The notes below the pieces were generated by a model. The model made no database searches, was not told where the DNA came from, and saw only the letters and a program-made list of their open reading frames with translations. Below, piece after piece: positions 36,671 to 46,669 of a stretch of 64,000 bases of DNA (position 1 is the first letter of the stretch; each line of letters starts with the position of its first letter). The DNA lies in assembly GCA_015660965.1 (NCBI GenBank), contig JACTVG010000007.1, positions 42,357 through 106,356 of the forward strand. The letters are read 5' to 3'. This stretch comes from Methanoregulaceae archaeon (GTDB lineage Archaea; Halobacteriota; Methanomicrobia; Methanomicrobiales; Methanospirillaceae). A program made the translations under genes and the position numbers.

Positions 36671-39600
36671 TCATACTGCTCCCGAATAAATCTCATAGCA
36701 AATGCAAGATCTTCAAACACTTCGTCCCTTTCAGAATATTGTCGGATGTTTGTCGCGGCATCAACTGCCATATCGATTAAGTCCTGCGCTGCTCTGTCAC
36801 ATCCGGCTTCATATAAGAGCATAGCCATATCACAGAGAACATAGGCCCTCCGGGAGAGTGGTCTTATTTTGGTCGCCTCATCAATTGCAAAGTGAAGGAA
36901 CTTTTTTGCTATTTGGTCTCTGGAATGCATACGAAACAGAAGTACCACGTCAGCATAGTACTCAGCTTTTTTTCGATTGTCAGGAATAGACTTGATCGCT
37001 CGTTCGAGTATACCAGCATTTTCGGTGTGGCTCTCATCTACAACCATTTTATCAGCCAAATCCCGGATCTTTTTTACCATGGGAGATGGTTCAAAATGGA
37101 TTCGGTTTTTGGGGTCCTGAATCTGATTTCGAAGATCATCATGTTGGATGGTCAATGCCACATCCTGAGCTTTTTGTTTGATGTGATCATCTTGTGTCCT
37201 GTCAAAAAGAGTGAGGCAAATATTGATTAAGCGGGTTCTGTAGATATCGGCAATGAATGGAATACGTATTGTTTCAAAAATATCTGCAATTTGGTTTAGA
37301 ATCAGTGCTGCATTTTCATTATCATTATCCGCAACCATCAGAGAACTCAGATCGAGGAGTAATGATGCTTTTTGGGGGGGTGAAATAACATTGTCACATT
37401 TTTTTGCAATAAGGTCAAGGATCTTTTTCCTCTCTTTTCGATCCTGGCGTACCATACGATAAATTGTCATCATCGCACCAATGTATTCAACAGGATCTGT
37501 TATGCGGGATGCAATGGTCACTGCATCATTAAAAATTTTGATTTCTTGGTGCCGTTCATGCAATCTGACCATTGCAGTAACTAATTGTCGTTGTGTACCT
37601 GAAGCGTGATCTGGTTCGACATAATTGAGAAGTTCCAGTGCATCAGAGAGACTTTGCTGCGCACGTTTCTGTGAAAAGAACGCATAATAGTCCGTTAAAT
37701 ATGCTAGGATGATGACTTTCTGATAGTGTAGCTTAACTAAATCGAGTGACGACCGGATTGTTCCCAGTAATTCTGTGGCTTTTTTTGTGAGGTCGATACG
37801 GAGATAGTTTTCAGCAGCATTAGCTAGCTTCGATAAACGGGTGAATGGATCCTTAATTTGCTCCATCATTTGTACGATGAGATCGAGCATTGACGGGTCT
37901 TTGAGGAGCGATTCTATTCGTTGCAAGTAGTTTACTAATGTCTCGTAAGGATCGGTTGAATCCGTCGAACCACGAACTTGCGTCATATTCGCAACAATTC
38001 GGGAGACCATGGCATCTCGTTCATACGGATCTTCGATTTCAAGGACGTACATTGAAAGTGGTATGATGTACTCGATCCTATTAGTGCGTCGGGTGTAGTC
38101 GAGGACTATATCAATCAAATGTGCCACTTTCAGAGATCGTTCTTCTTTTTTCCCATGCTCGTGTAAAAGTTCAAGACTGCGTTCGAAGGGATGGAGCGCT
38201 GGTTTAAGTTCATCGGTATGTGATGAAAAACGTGGATCTTGAAGAATGAGACATCCTGTTTGGACGGACCCTATACAAATGTTCTCAATGAGTTCCTTTT
38301 GGAGCGAAGGATCCCGAATCTCTTTTGCGATGAGATATGCTTCTTCCAACGCACCGGGGTGTCGAACATCGATTGCATATTTAATCATTCCATTGACAAT
38401 GTTTGCCATTGCATGGATCTCAACATCTTTTGAGAGTAATGAGGTGCTCCATTCGCGCATGCGTCTTAAAAGGTCAAGATCTCCATCTTGGACTGCAAGG
38501 CCGGTTGCTTCATCAATAATCGCAGTGAGGGTCGATGACCGTGTTTTTTCTTCTTCGATTAGGCAAGTGAGACCGACTGCCCGTTGGAGATAGTCCCGGT
38601 TTCGTGTCTTAACTCCAAGACCTGCAACTTTGATAACAATCGTTGAAAGTGCTTGCTCACGATTTAAGGAATCGGTTATGGATTGGGTAAATCGGATAAG
38701 CACATCCGGATCAGCAGAATCAAGGAACCCTCGGTTGATGAGAAGATTGATAATTTCGAGTATTATCTTATCCTTTTGAGGGTGAAGAATGGCGAGTTCG
38801 GTTATTGCGTCACGATGATTAATTATATCTTGGAATGAAGTATGCTTGGAAATTTCTATTACCGCTCGAGAGAGCATATCCAAAAATATCGCATCTGTCT
38901 CTTTCTTTTCAATAAAAGATTTAATAAGGGAAACCTTGTTTGAAAGGACGCTCTGTTTTAATAACGATGTATAGCATTCGAAATACAACTGTTGGTTATG
39001 CGTCGTATCGCGTATTTTACCCACAATTTCAAGTGCATTTTCGATATCGCCAAGGACGAGCATCTCCTCCATCAGCTGGAGATATAGTCGCGATGATTCA
39101 AATTGATTCGATGACTGTTCAATGAGCGGGACAATTTTTATCAGTGGAGTGGGATCGTTGGTCTTTGAAGCAACTGAAATGCCTGCTTTTACGAGATCAC
39201 GGATGGGGTATTCGGTCATATTCACATAACGATGCTGAAACTCAATCGCTTGAGATAGGTACCGTTGATCTCCGTCGGTCTCAGCCTTTTTTATGAGTGA
39301 ACGAACGATAGCGTGAAGTGAATACGGTATTTTCTCAATAAGAGAATTTATGGAAGAAGTTTGTTGGGATGTGTCTTGTGTCCTATTAAAATATTCATCA
39401 AGCGATGCTGAGATGATTTCGAGTAACGTCTCTTCGGATTGATCCTTAAAAAAATGTACAAAGGTGGAAATATCGATATAATCAGTTGGAAGAAACGTGG
39501 GTGCGCCATTTCGAATAATTGATGCGATACAAAATTGTCTGCGCATTTTCTGCTTGATCGAACCAGCAATTTTAATACTTTCAATGTATTGAGAAATGTC

Positions 39601-40230
39601 TTGATTACTAATTGCAACCGAAGCCATTGCATAAGCTACGTTCGTAATTTCCACTGAACGTTTTGCAACATCACCAATCTCTTGAGAAAAAGCGAGAGTT
39701 TGGTGCAAGAGATCTACATCCCTTTTCGTAACTGCCCAAGTATTCAAAAGGGGAATGATATCCATCATAATTTCTGATCGATATTTTCGAAATGAGATCC
39801 GATCCAGCGTTTGAATGCCTTTTTGAATCAATTCTGAATTCAGTTCGGTAACTCCAGTCTCAATTAGTCTCTTTGCCATCTCTGCAAAAATCCGGGACTG
39901 GTTACTTTTTCTGTCGAGTTCATTTGTTACAGAAAAAATGGCTTTCATCCACGCTTCATCGTGGGATTTTATGTACTGCTGGATAAGGAGTGAGAAAAGA
40001 AGAATTGTGTCGTCGTCTGACATTCCCCGCAGTGCCGAAAGAACCTCAGGATTGTTGTTATCGATAGCAGTCTCTATGATTACGCGGTTGATTTCCTGAA
40101 CCATTTCCCGCCGACCTTTTCGTCCAACGTTAAGAAGGGCAGTATCGATATGTTTTTTAATGGTTTTTGGGTCTTTGAATACTACCGCATGCCGAATATT
40201 CTTGAGCGTTTCCTCAACTACGGAATTCAT
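36667..40230 (-). CDS. Giant alpha-solenoid (TPR/HEAT-like) protein of unknown function
   Basis: A 1187-residue, almost entirely helical cytoplasmic protein with no signal peptide or transmembrane helix. It is built of degenerate 35-40 residue helix pairs, many ending in Arg/Lys-Ser-x-x-x-A-x-x-A patterns (for example AQDLIDMAVDAATNIRQYSERDEVF at the end and KKFLHFAIDEATKIRPLSRRAYVLC before it). Such solenoids are scaffolds for protein complexes. No enzymatic motif was found. It overlaps acyP by four bases and stands after a 253-base AT-rich gap that should hold its promoter. I do not recognise a named family. Confidence 0.8.
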   Translation of the reverse strand: MNSVVEETLKNIRHAVVFKDPKTIKKHIDTALLNVGRKGRREMVQEINRVIIETAIDNNNPEVLSALRGMSDDDTILLFSLLIQQYIKSHDEAWMKAIFSVTNELDRKSNQSRIFAEMAKRLIETGVTELNSELIQKGIQTLDRISFRKYRSEIMMDIIPLLNTWAVTKRDVDLLHQTLAFSQEIGDVAKRSVEITNVAYAMASVAISNQDISQYIESIKIAGSIKQKMRRQFCIASIIRNGAPTFLPTDYIDISTFVHFFKDQSEETLLEIISASLDEYFNRTQDTSQQTSSINSLIEKIPYSLHAIVRSLIKKAETDGDQRYLSQAIEFQHRYVNMTEYPIRDLVKAGISVASKTNDPTPLIKIVPLIEQSSNQFESSRLYLQLMEEMLVLGDIENALEIVGKIRDTTHNQQLYFECYTSLLKQSVLSNKVSLIKSFIEKKETDAIFLDMLSRAVIEISKHTSFQDIINHRDAITELAILHPQKDKIILEIINLLINRGFLDSADPDVLIRFTQSITDSLNREQALSTIVIKVAGLGVKTRNRDYLQRAVGLTCLIEEEKTRSSTLTAIIDEATGLAVQDGDLDLLRRMREWSTSLLSKDVEIHAMANIVNGMIKYAIDVRHPGALEEAYLIAKEIRDPSLQKELIENICIGSVQTGCLILQDPRFSSHTDELKPALHPFERSLELLHEHGKKEERSLKVAHLIDIVLDYTRRTNRIEYIIPLSMYVLEIEDPYERDAMVSRIVANMTQVRGSTDSTDPYETLVNYLQRIESLLKDPSMLDLIVQMMEQIKDPFTRLSKLANAAENYLRIDLTKKATELLGTIRSSLDLVKLHYQKVIILAYLTDYYAFFSQKRAQQSLSDALELLNYVEPDHASGTQRQLVTAMVRLHERHQEIKIFNDAVTIASRITDPVEYIGAMMTIYRMVRQDRKERKKILDLIAKKCDNVISPPQKASLLLDLSSLMVADNDNENAALILNQIADIFETIRIPFIADIYRTRLINICLTLFDRTQDDHIKQKAQDVALTIQHDDLRNQIQDPKNRIHFEPSPMVKKIRDLADKMVVDESHTENAGILERAIKSIPDNRKKAEYYADVVLLFRMHSRDQIAKKFLHFAIDEATKIRPLSRRAYVLCDMAMLLYEAGCDRAAQDLIDMAVDAATNIRQYSERDEVFEDLAFAMRFIREQYE

Positions 40231-40483
40231 GGATACTCAATACAACGATTCTATGAACAATCTCAATTTGATAAAATAGTTAATAAACATTTTTAATCTT
40301 TTTAGAAATAAGGAGAACTTTAATCGTATAAATTCGTTCAAAAATAAAATTTAATGGTTTTAAATGAGGTAAACTATGATTTAGTCAAATATTGATTAAA
40401 TTTTGATATATTAACAGTAAATACCGCTTTAAATATTTTATATTAAAAATTGGGGGGATAATTGAATCAATCCTTTTAATGTA

Positions 40484-41857
40484 TCAGGCGTGGTCTGATT
40501 TGAGCGATTCTGCAATCAATCCCCAGATCTCGTTAAAAAATTTCCCCGTATCGGTTTTGTTTTCAGATTCAACGATGATTCGAAGTAAGGGTTCAGTTCC
40601 CGATGCCCGAATAAGTGCCCAGGAAGACCCACGAGTAATCTTTAAACCATCGGTCTCGTCAAGATGTTCTTTCATTAAAGCTCGTTTGAGTTCTTTCATT
40701 ATCACCGATGCTTTCTTGGTTTTTACTTTCTCTTTGATCATATACCGTTTTGGTAAACTTTTAACTAGAGATGATAAGTTCTTGTTATTTTTTGCAACAA
40801 TTGAGACCATGACCGCTGCCGTCATGCCACCATCACGACAGAATTGGTGGTTAGGGAAGATGAGTCCTCCATTCCCTTCTCCACCCAAAACGACCTTTTT
40901 TTTGTCATGAATCAACGCAAGCATAGTTCTTGCGACGTAAATGCTACCAACTTTTGTGTATACAACCTCGCAATGATTCGATGAAGCTATTGCTTCTACC
41001 AAATTAGATGTGCTAACTGGAGTGACAATAAATCCTTTCTGTTGGGTACAGAACTGTTTTGCCACAAGAGCGAATTCGCGATTTTCCTCTATATAATGCC
41101 CTTTCTCATCGACAAAAACGGACCGATCTGCATCTCCATCATGGGCAATACCAAAAGATGCCCCTGAGCTTACAACAAGCGCCGATAATTCCGCAAGCCC
41201 TTCAGGAGTAGGTTCTGGTAACCGTCCCGGAAATGTCCCATCCATAACTCCATTCACAGTAAGCACGCGACATCCCATTCTCTTGAGGATTTCTGGCGTT
41301 GTCCGACAAGCAGGACCGGATCCAGGGTCCACTGCCACTACGATGCCTTCCCCAATATCAGGAGGAAATTGCGTTACTATCGCATCGATATAGCGTTCGA
41401 CAAGATGCGAGGCACTTGTCTCAATCCCCACCTCGTTCCATGGTTTAATCGAAAAAGTCTGATCAAAGATCCGCTGTTCGAGCTTGATAGTTTCTTCATC
41501 ACCCATCTCAGTTCCATCAGACTCGATTATTTTGACCCCGTTGTACTCCGGAGGATTGTGCGACGCGGTGATCATAGCTCCTCCATCAAACTCCTCTTTT
41601 ATAAGAAATTGAAGTGCAGGCGTCGGCAAAATACCGCAATCCACAACATTACATCCAGTTCCAAGCAAGCCTGCCTTGAGAGCATGGAGAAGAGTTTCAC
41701 CCGAAGTTCTGGTATCTCTTCCTACAGCGATACGACCCGACCTCATTGAACCAAACGCAGCACCAATCTTATAGACAAGATCCGGCGTAATCTCAGTTCC
41801 TACAACTCCGCGAACCCCGTTTGTACCGAACAACCGTTTCGATGGTGCTTTTTTCAT
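40484..41857 (-). CDS. glmM: Phosphoglucosamine mutase / phosphohexomutase
   Basis: A 457-residue alpha-D-phosphohexomutase. The phosphoserine is S99 in TASHNPPEYNG; the metal loop is DGDADRS (about 240), the sugar loop GEGNGGLIFP (about 330) and the phosphate loop RASGTEP (about 425). The start LFGTNGVRGVVG is GlmM-like. It makes glucosamine 1-phosphate (or mannose/glucose 1-phosphate) for nucleotide sugars of the surface glycans. Last gene of a three-gene minus-strand run. Confidence 0.92.
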   Translation of the reverse strand: MKKAPSKRLFGTNGVRGVVGTEITPDLVYKIGAAFGSMRSGRIAVGRDTRTSGETLLHALKAGLLGTGCNVVDCGILPTPALQFLIKEEFDGGAMITASHNPPEYNGVKIIESDGTEMGDEETIKLEQRIFDQTFSIKPWNEVGIETSASHLVERYIDAIVTQFPPDIGEGIVVAVDPGSGPACRTTPEILKRMGCRVLTVNGVMDGTFPGRLPEPTPEGLAELSALVVSSGASFGIAHDGDADRSVFVDEKGHYIEENREFALVAKQFCTQQKGFIVTPVSTSNLVEAIASSNHCEVVYTKVGSIYVARTMLALIHDKKKVVLGGEGNGGLIFPNHQFCRDGGMTAAVMVSIVAKNNKNLSSLVKSLPKRYMIKEKVKTKKASVIMKELKRALMKEHLDETDGLKITRGSSWALIRASGTEPLLRIIVESENKTDTGKFFNEIWGLIAESLKSDHA

Positions 41858-41875
41858 TTGACTTCTCTTCTCCTT

Positions 41876-42316
41876 TTAGTGTCTTTTCCCTTTTGGGTTG
41901 TTCGGTCTATATTCTTCAAACAAATGCAGAGAAGAAATAACGTCGTTCACCGTGGGATTCGATAGAACACAATTATCTACTGTTATATCTCCGATAGCAA
42001 TTTTTGAAAACATTTGTGTTTTAAAGCCCTCAAGGATAGTATAGTCAATCCCAAAATTTAAGAGCATTCGAAGGATTTCGTCAAGCGAGTTCGTACGAAT
42101 CGCTGCAACTGACTTCGTAACATCAATCCCAACCGAGATTGTTGAACCTACTTCATAAAAATCTGTAGTATCTTTCCCCTTTTCGAGGTTAAAGTCATGG
42201 TCTCCAAGATGTTTGATTGTTGCAACACGTCCTTTTTTTTCGAGTTCTGGGATTAAATCCTTAATAAACGTAGTTTTCCCGCTTTTTGACCACCCAACAA
42301 TCTGAATAATTTTCAT
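41876..42316 (-). CDS. mobB: Molybdopterin-guanine dinucleotide biosynthesis protein MobB
   Basis: A 146-residue P-loop GTPase. Walker A is GWSKSGKTTF (8-17), followed by VATIKHLGDHDFNLEKGKDTTDFYEVG, the MobB signature. It assists molybdenum or tungsten cofactor maturation, needed for formylmethanofuran and formate dehydrogenases in methanogens. 18 bases before glmM and 14 after the upstream gene. Confidence 0.9.
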   Translation of the reverse strand: MKIIQIVGWSKSGKTTFIKDLIPELEKKGRVATIKHLGDHDFNLEKGKDTTDFYEVGSTISVGIDVTKSVAAIRTNSLDEILRMLLNFGIDYTILEGFKTQMFSKIAIGDITVDNCVLSNPTVNDVISSLHLFEEYRPNNPKGKRH

Positions 42317-42330
42317 GGATATTCGGTTTC

Positions 42331-43185
42331 CTATGAAATGCTATCGTTTCCAGCATTTTGTTGGAAAGAACCGGGTTCATTCGGTTTGTTTTGTTCCAAA
42401 TCTTTTTGAGGCTCAATCAAACGTTCTGGTTCATTCATTGGAACTTCGGTAGATACCCCGGTCGGGTTATTTTCATCTGCTAGTTGCTGTGCTGGTTGAT
42501 CATCCTCAATGCTTTGTTTCCTATTCAGCGAGGTTTCGGTTGTTTGAAGTGGTTCAACCTTCCGTTTCCTGCCCCGTTTGATTTTTTTGATGGTTTGTAT
42601 ATCATGTATTTTTTCATTCTCTTTTGGCACAATTGAAGTTTTGACTTCGAGAGATTTCTGTTGTGTTTCTGAGACCCGGGTCTGAAGGATTGTTTTTGCC
42701 GCTTCCCCGACACTTCTCATGACTTTGGTGATATGGTCTTCAATATCGATCTCCTCGTCGATATCAAGGGTAGTTCCTTCAACTTCAAGGAGGAATCGTG
42801 CAACTTCGCTTGCTTCAAAAAGGAGGTCGTCAAGCTCATCGGTAGTGAAAAAACCACACATCGCCCCGTAAAAAAACGTGGCACTGGATTTCCTGACTTT
42901 CTTTTTAAAAGAATTGCGTGCTTGGTTTACTGCTTGAGGGGAATACGTATCTTCCATGAACGGGACGAGTTCGGGTAGGTGTTGACCGATAAATGTCATC
43001 TCTGCTCCCCCGGTTGTCCTGAAATCAGTACAAAGGCGAGCTAGTGCCCATTCACGTGCGGTTATATACGTTCGTTTTCGGAGGAACTGGTTAACTTTTC
43101 GATACGTCCCTCCATCAACTTTTTTGAATTTTTTATATTTGTTGATCTCCTCTTGATTCTGTGTATCATCCATGGAAAATTTCAC
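42331..43185 (-). CDS. DUF5806-like protein with disordered C-terminus
   Basis: A 284-residue protein. The conserved N-terminal part (about 10-165) reads KVDGGTYRKVNQFLRKRTYITAREWALARLC and continues with a helical, charged domain ending SVGEAAKTIL; I recall this as DUF5806, shared by methanogens and haloarchaea, function unknown. The last 110 residues are low-complexity, rich in Glu, Gln, Pro and Asn, and contain a basic KIKRGRKRK patch. First gene of the run with mobB and glmM. Confidence 0.72.
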   Translation of the reverse strand: MKFSMDDTQNQEEINKYKKFKKVDGGTYRKVNQFLRKRTYITAREWALARLCTDFRTTGGAEMTFIGQHLPELVPFMEDTYSPQAVNQARNSFKKKVRKSSATFFYGAMCGFFTTDELDDLLFEASEVARFLLEVEGTTLDIDEEIDIEDHITKVMRSVGEAAKTILQTRVSETQQKSLEVKTSIVPKENEKIHDIQTIKKIKRGRKRKVEPLQTTETSLNRKQSIEDDQPAQQLADENNPTGVSTEVPMNEPERLIEPQKDLEQNKPNEPGSFQQNAGNDSIS

Positions 43186-43260
43186 AATCCTTCAATATCG
43201 TTACTGTTTTTCGACGACCGGGGTATTATACCGAAAATCTCCTGTATCATATAGCATTAT

Positions 43261-43284
43261 GTGGTTTATAATTTAAAAAACCAC
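43261..43284. promoter_or_regulatory. Inverted repeat GTGGTTT / AAACCAC in intergenic region
   Basis: Seven-base arms surround an AT-only core that includes TTTATAATTTA. It lies 76 bases upstream of the minus-strand DUF5806-like gene, within the 304-base gap. It may be an operator over that gene's TATA box or a terminator; position favours the operator reading. Confidence 0.3.
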
Positions 43285-43396
43285 CTCTTAAAACTATAAA
43301 ATGCCCTTTCAATTATTACAAATGCTCTTGCCCGAAACGCTCAAAATTATATCACGTATTGTTTCCAAATTGTAATGTATAGTTGAATAATAGAAA

Positions 43397-43489
43397 AGTA
43401 TATATGACAAAATGTAAAATAAACTGTACAATGTCGAAGCACAGTTCCATGCTGACATTATCAAGTACAACACGAAGGAGGAGATCAGA
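43397..43489 (+). promoter_or_regulatory. Promoter and strong Shine-Dalgarno of the repeat-protein gene
   Basis: A TATA element AGTATATAT at 43397-43405 lies 85 bases before the start, and AAGGAGGAGATC at 43475-43486 is the best Shine-Dalgarno in the window. The rest of the 43186-43489 gap is AT-rich with no reading frame. This arrangement suggests high expression. Confidence 0.5.
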
Positions 43490-44200
43490 GTGACTACACT
43501 CAAAACAAAACCATTGAAAACTTTTGTTGGTGTTCTAGCAGTTCTGTCTATCTTAGCACTGGTTATTGGAACAGCTGGTGCAGATTCGACGACACCTGCG
43601 ACGACACCTGCTGTGAACAGCAACGACTATCAAGCACACTGGGGGGCAAATGTGAATATTACCCACCTGCAGACGTTTATCACTCACCTTCAGCAACAGG
43701 GTATTACTGTACCGAGTGACGTGACAACTGCACTTTCGAATGGTGATACAGCTACTGTGATGACCTGGCTGAAGGCCAACCGCCCAGCACATAGTGACGC
43801 GAAATTGAATGCTACCCAACTCCAGACCATAATCACTCACCTTCAGCAACAGGGTGTTACTGTACCGAGTGACGTGACAACCGCACTCCAGAACGGTGAT
43901 AATGCTACAGTGATGGCCTGGTTGAAGACATACCGCCAAGCACACATGAGCACACAAACTAACGGTCCTCGGCAGTTTGATTCTCAAAAAATCATCACTC
44001 AGCTTCAGCAACAGGGTGTTACTATACCGGATACGGTAACAACCGCACTCCAGAATGGTGATAATGCTACTGTTAACGCATGGCTCAAATCATACTGTGA
44101 ATCTAACAAAGGTACGATGGCTCCTAACCACCAGTTCAGGCACCATAAGAAAGGGACAACCACCACTCCTACGTCAACGCCAACCCCAACGACGACATGA
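43490..44200 (+). CDS. Secreted protein with three 45-50 residue repeats
   Basis: A 236-residue protein starting at GTG 43490. A signal peptide (VGVLAVLSILALVIGTAGA, 13-31) is followed by three copies of a helical repeat: L-Q-x-x-I-T-x-L-Q-Q-Q-G-[IV]-T-[VI]-P-x-x-V-T-T-A-L-x-N-G-D-x-A-T-V-x-x-W-L-K (near 57, 105 and 163). The C-terminus is basic then Thr/Pro-rich, with no anchor, so the protein is probably released or bound non-covalently. No family recognised; the repeats resemble the small repeats of the next gene in style (helix, turn, helix). Confidence 0.78.
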   Translation: MTTLKTKPLKTFVGVLAVLSILALVIGTAGADSTTPATTPAVNSNDYQAHWGANVNITHLQTFITHLQQQGITVPSDVTTALSNGDTATVMTWLKANRPAHSDAKLNATQLQTIITHLQQQGVTVPSDVTTALQNGDNATVMAWLKTYRQAHMSTQTNGPRQFDSQKIITQLQQQGVTIPDTVTTALQNGDNATVNAWLKSYCESNKGTMAPNHQFRHHKKGTTTTPTSTPTPTTT

Positions 44201-44440
44201 CGGATCGAGAACCCCTATATCCCTTTCTATTTTTTAATTCACAAATACCACGTGACGCTCATGGATGTCGCCACCTGTTTTGGATCGAAGTTGTAAATCG
44301 TTTGAAACCTATCACATTTGGATCCATGGATCCGATGGGGTCTTTGAAAAATGAGTGACAAAAGGAAGGATGGCACTGTCTAATCCGGAAACCAATGGAA
44401 CTTGTAATGAATAAAACTTCGATACAGTTCAAATCAAGAG

Positions 44441-44845
44441 ATGAATAACATGAAAAGAAACACTATTGTAATACTTATCGTATCGGCGATTCTTGTCGCC
44501 GGGATAATTGTTGCGGGTTGCCTGCAGGATAATGGAAGTTCCTCAGGTCAATCCGCGGGTGTTCAGGCACCCCCACCATCAGGTACACCACCGGTAGGCT
44601 CACAGTATCAAAACCGGTTTCAAAATATTCTATCAAATACCACTGTTCTCACTGCTGCAGCAGAAAAACTAGGTGTTACCGAGCAGCAAGTGGAGAATGC
44701 CTTTAATACAACGCAAGGACAAGGGCATGTGAATCTGACTGTTGCAGCACAACAGCTTGGTGTAACGGTACAACAACTTGCTGATGCTCTGGGGATGCAT
44801 TTCAATGCCTCAATGGGAAGACACAATTATACGCCACCCTCTTAA
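44441..44845 (+). CDS. Putative lipoprotein with two short helical repeats
   Basis: A 134-residue protein (or 131 from ATG 44450). The N-terminus has a lipobox, LVAGIIVAGCLQ, with cysteine near 27, followed by a Ser/Gly/Pro linker and two similar segments, AAEKLGVTEQQVENAFN and AAQQLGVTVQQLADALG, about 33 residues apart. Function unknown. It lies between two other exported proteins. Confidence 0.68.
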   Translation: MNNMKRNTIVILIVSAILVAGIIVAGCLQDNGSSSGQSAGVQAPPPSGTPPVGSQYQNRFQNILSNTTVLTAAAEKLGVTEQQVENAFNTTQGQGHVNLTVAAQQLGVTVQQLADALGMHFNASMGRHNYTPPS

Positions 44846-44890
44846 AACCAATCGACATAATACAACTACCCATTCGAGAAGGGTGTCACT

Positions 44891-46669
44891 ATGAAGAAGA
44901 TCGTTCTGGTGATTCTTCTTCTTATCATGGTAACCCTCTTTTTGGTACCACCTGTTCTTGCAGATAATTCGGCCCCGACCTTTACCAGCATCTCACCGAC
45001 GACCGGCCCGACAGCTGGCAGCACTGTAGTCACCATCATCGGGACGGGCTTTACCAACGCAACCGCAGTAACCTTTGGTGGCACCCCAGCATCCTCGTTC
45101 ACGGTTACCAGTGATACCCAGATTACGGCGACCACGCCGGTCTATGCAACGGCCGGACCTGTTAACGTCGTGGTCACCACACCTAGTGGTACTGCAACCG
45201 GGACGGGTGCTTACACCTATACAGCGGCCCCGACCGTCACCGGGATCGTACCGACATCTGGCACCACAGCCGGCAGCACTGTAGTTACTATCACCGGGAC
45301 AGGTTTTATCGGTGCAACTGTAGTAACCTTTGGCGGTATAGCAGCAACCCCGTTCACGGTTAACAGCGCCACCCAGATCACGGCGACTACCCCGGCCCAT
45401 ACAACAGCCGGACCTGTTGATGTCATCGTCACCACACCCGGTGGCACATCCGCTACTTCAGCAGCTGATGGCTATACCTATACAGCCCCGATAGTCCCGG
45501 CCGTCACCGGGATCGTACCGACATCTGGCACCACAGCCGGCGGCACCTCAGTAACCATCACCGGGACGGGCTTTACCGGAGTGACTGGAGTAATGTTTGG
45601 AAGCACAGCGGCAACCATTACGGCTAACACCGCTACTTCAATCACCGTGACCGCCCCGGCTGGTGCAGCCGGACTTGTTGACATTACCGTCACCACACCC
45701 GGCGGTACATCTGCGACTTCAGCAGTTGACGGCTACACCTATACAGCGGCACTTGTGCCACCGGTTGCTGCCTTCATCGGGACACCAACGTCCGGTACCG
45801 CACCACTTACTGTCCAGTTCACTGGCACGTCAACCGGTTCACCGACTTCATGGTCTTGGGTATTTGGTGATGGGAATTCCAGTACAGTACAGAATCCATC
45901 GTTTACATACACAATTCCTGGCACTTGGACGGTCTCACTGACTGCGACCAATTCGTTTGGGAGTAATATCACGACAATAGCAGGTTATATCACGGTAAGT
46001 TCGTCCACTTCAGCACCCGTGGCAAGTTTCATTGGAAGTCCTACACTAGGCACCGCCCCGCTCACCGTCCAGTTCAACGATACTTCTAGTGGATCTCCCA
46101 CGTCATGGCTCTGGAGTTTTGGTGATGGAAGTTCTAGTACAGATCAAAATCCATCATACACGTACGTAATACCCGGCAGTTACACGGTTTCACTTACAGC
46201 GACCAATTCAGTTAATAGTAATATTTCCACATACGAGAATTACATCACTGTGAGTCAGGAGGTAATACAGACCCAAACCCCAGTACCGACCATATCGACT
46301 CCAATCCCAACACCAACCCCACAAAAAGTGATCGCAGCCTTCAAAGGCACTCCAACATCCGGTAACGCCCCGCTTATCGTGCAGTTCACCGATAGTTCAA
46401 CGGGATCCCCCACATCATGGTCCTGGGACTTTGGTGATGGTGGTACCAGCAGTCAACGGAATCCCTCGTATACCTATACATTTCCCGGTGATTATACCGT
46501 CATTTTAACGGTGAAAAATACAGGAGGGGGCGGTGTTTTGACGAAGACAAGTTACATCGCTGTCAATGCAGCTCCAACCCCAACCCCCATTTCTCCGTTT
46601 ACTACCCTGGGAGCGCTTGGAGCTGCGGTGGTGATTTCCACTCTCTTGCTTGGCAGAAAAAAGCATTGA
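44891..46669 (+). CDS. Surface protein with three IPT/TIG and three PKD domains
   Basis: A 592-residue exported protein. Signal peptide at 5-24 (VLVILLLIMVTLFLVPPVLA). Three IPT/TIG domains (about 28-115, 116-200, 205-290) each carry the P-T-x-G-x-T-A-G-x-x-V-T-I-x-G-T-G-F motif. Three PKD domains follow (about 295-375, 380-460, 490-570), each with F-x-D-x-S-x-G-S-P-T-S-W-x-W-x-F-G-D-G. A Thr/Pro linker separates PKD 2 and 3, and the C-terminus is a hydrophobic helix with RKKH. Probably a glycosylated adhesin. GGGTGT lies at Shine-Dalgarno distance. Confidence 0.88.
   Translation: MKKIVLVILLLIMVTLFLVPPVLADNSAPTFTSISPTTGPTAGSTVVTIIGTGFTNATAVTFGGTPASSFTVTSDTQITATTPVYATAGPVNVVVTTPSGTATGTGAYTYTAAPTVTGIVPTSGTTAGSTVVTITGTGFIGATVVTFGGIAATPFTVNSATQITATTPAHTTAGPVDVIVTTPGGTSATSAADGYTYTAPIVPAVTGIVPTSGTTAGGTSVTITGTGFTGVTGVMFGSTAATITANTATSITVTAPAGAAGLVDITVTTPGGTSATSAVDGYTYTAALVPPVAAFIGTPTSGTAPLTVQFTGTSTGSPTSWSWVFGDGNSSTVQNPSFTYTIPGTWTVSLTATNSFGSNITTIAGYITVSSSTSAPVASFIGSPTLGTAPLTVQFNDTSSGSPTSWLWSFGDGSSSTDQNPSYTYVIPGSYTVSLTATNSVNSNISTYENYITVSQEVIQTQTPVPTISTPIPTPTPQKVIAAFKGTPTSGNAPLIVQFTDSSTGSPTSWSWDFGDGGTSSQRNPSYTYTFPGDYTVILTVKNTGGGGVLTKTSYIAVNAAPTPTPISPFTTLGALGAAVVISTLLLGRKKH

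Noticed and set aside
35087..40483. The solo cas1 region as a casposon or CRISPR locus
   Set aside because: No family B polymerase, no terminal inverted repeats, no repeat-spacer pattern and no other cas gene could be found; flanking genes are core.
44993..45972. Several minus-strand frames opposite the TIG/PKD protein
   Set aside because: They mirror the repeated domain DNA of the plus-strand gene and read Val/Pro-rich or Arg/Gly-rich repeats without start signals.
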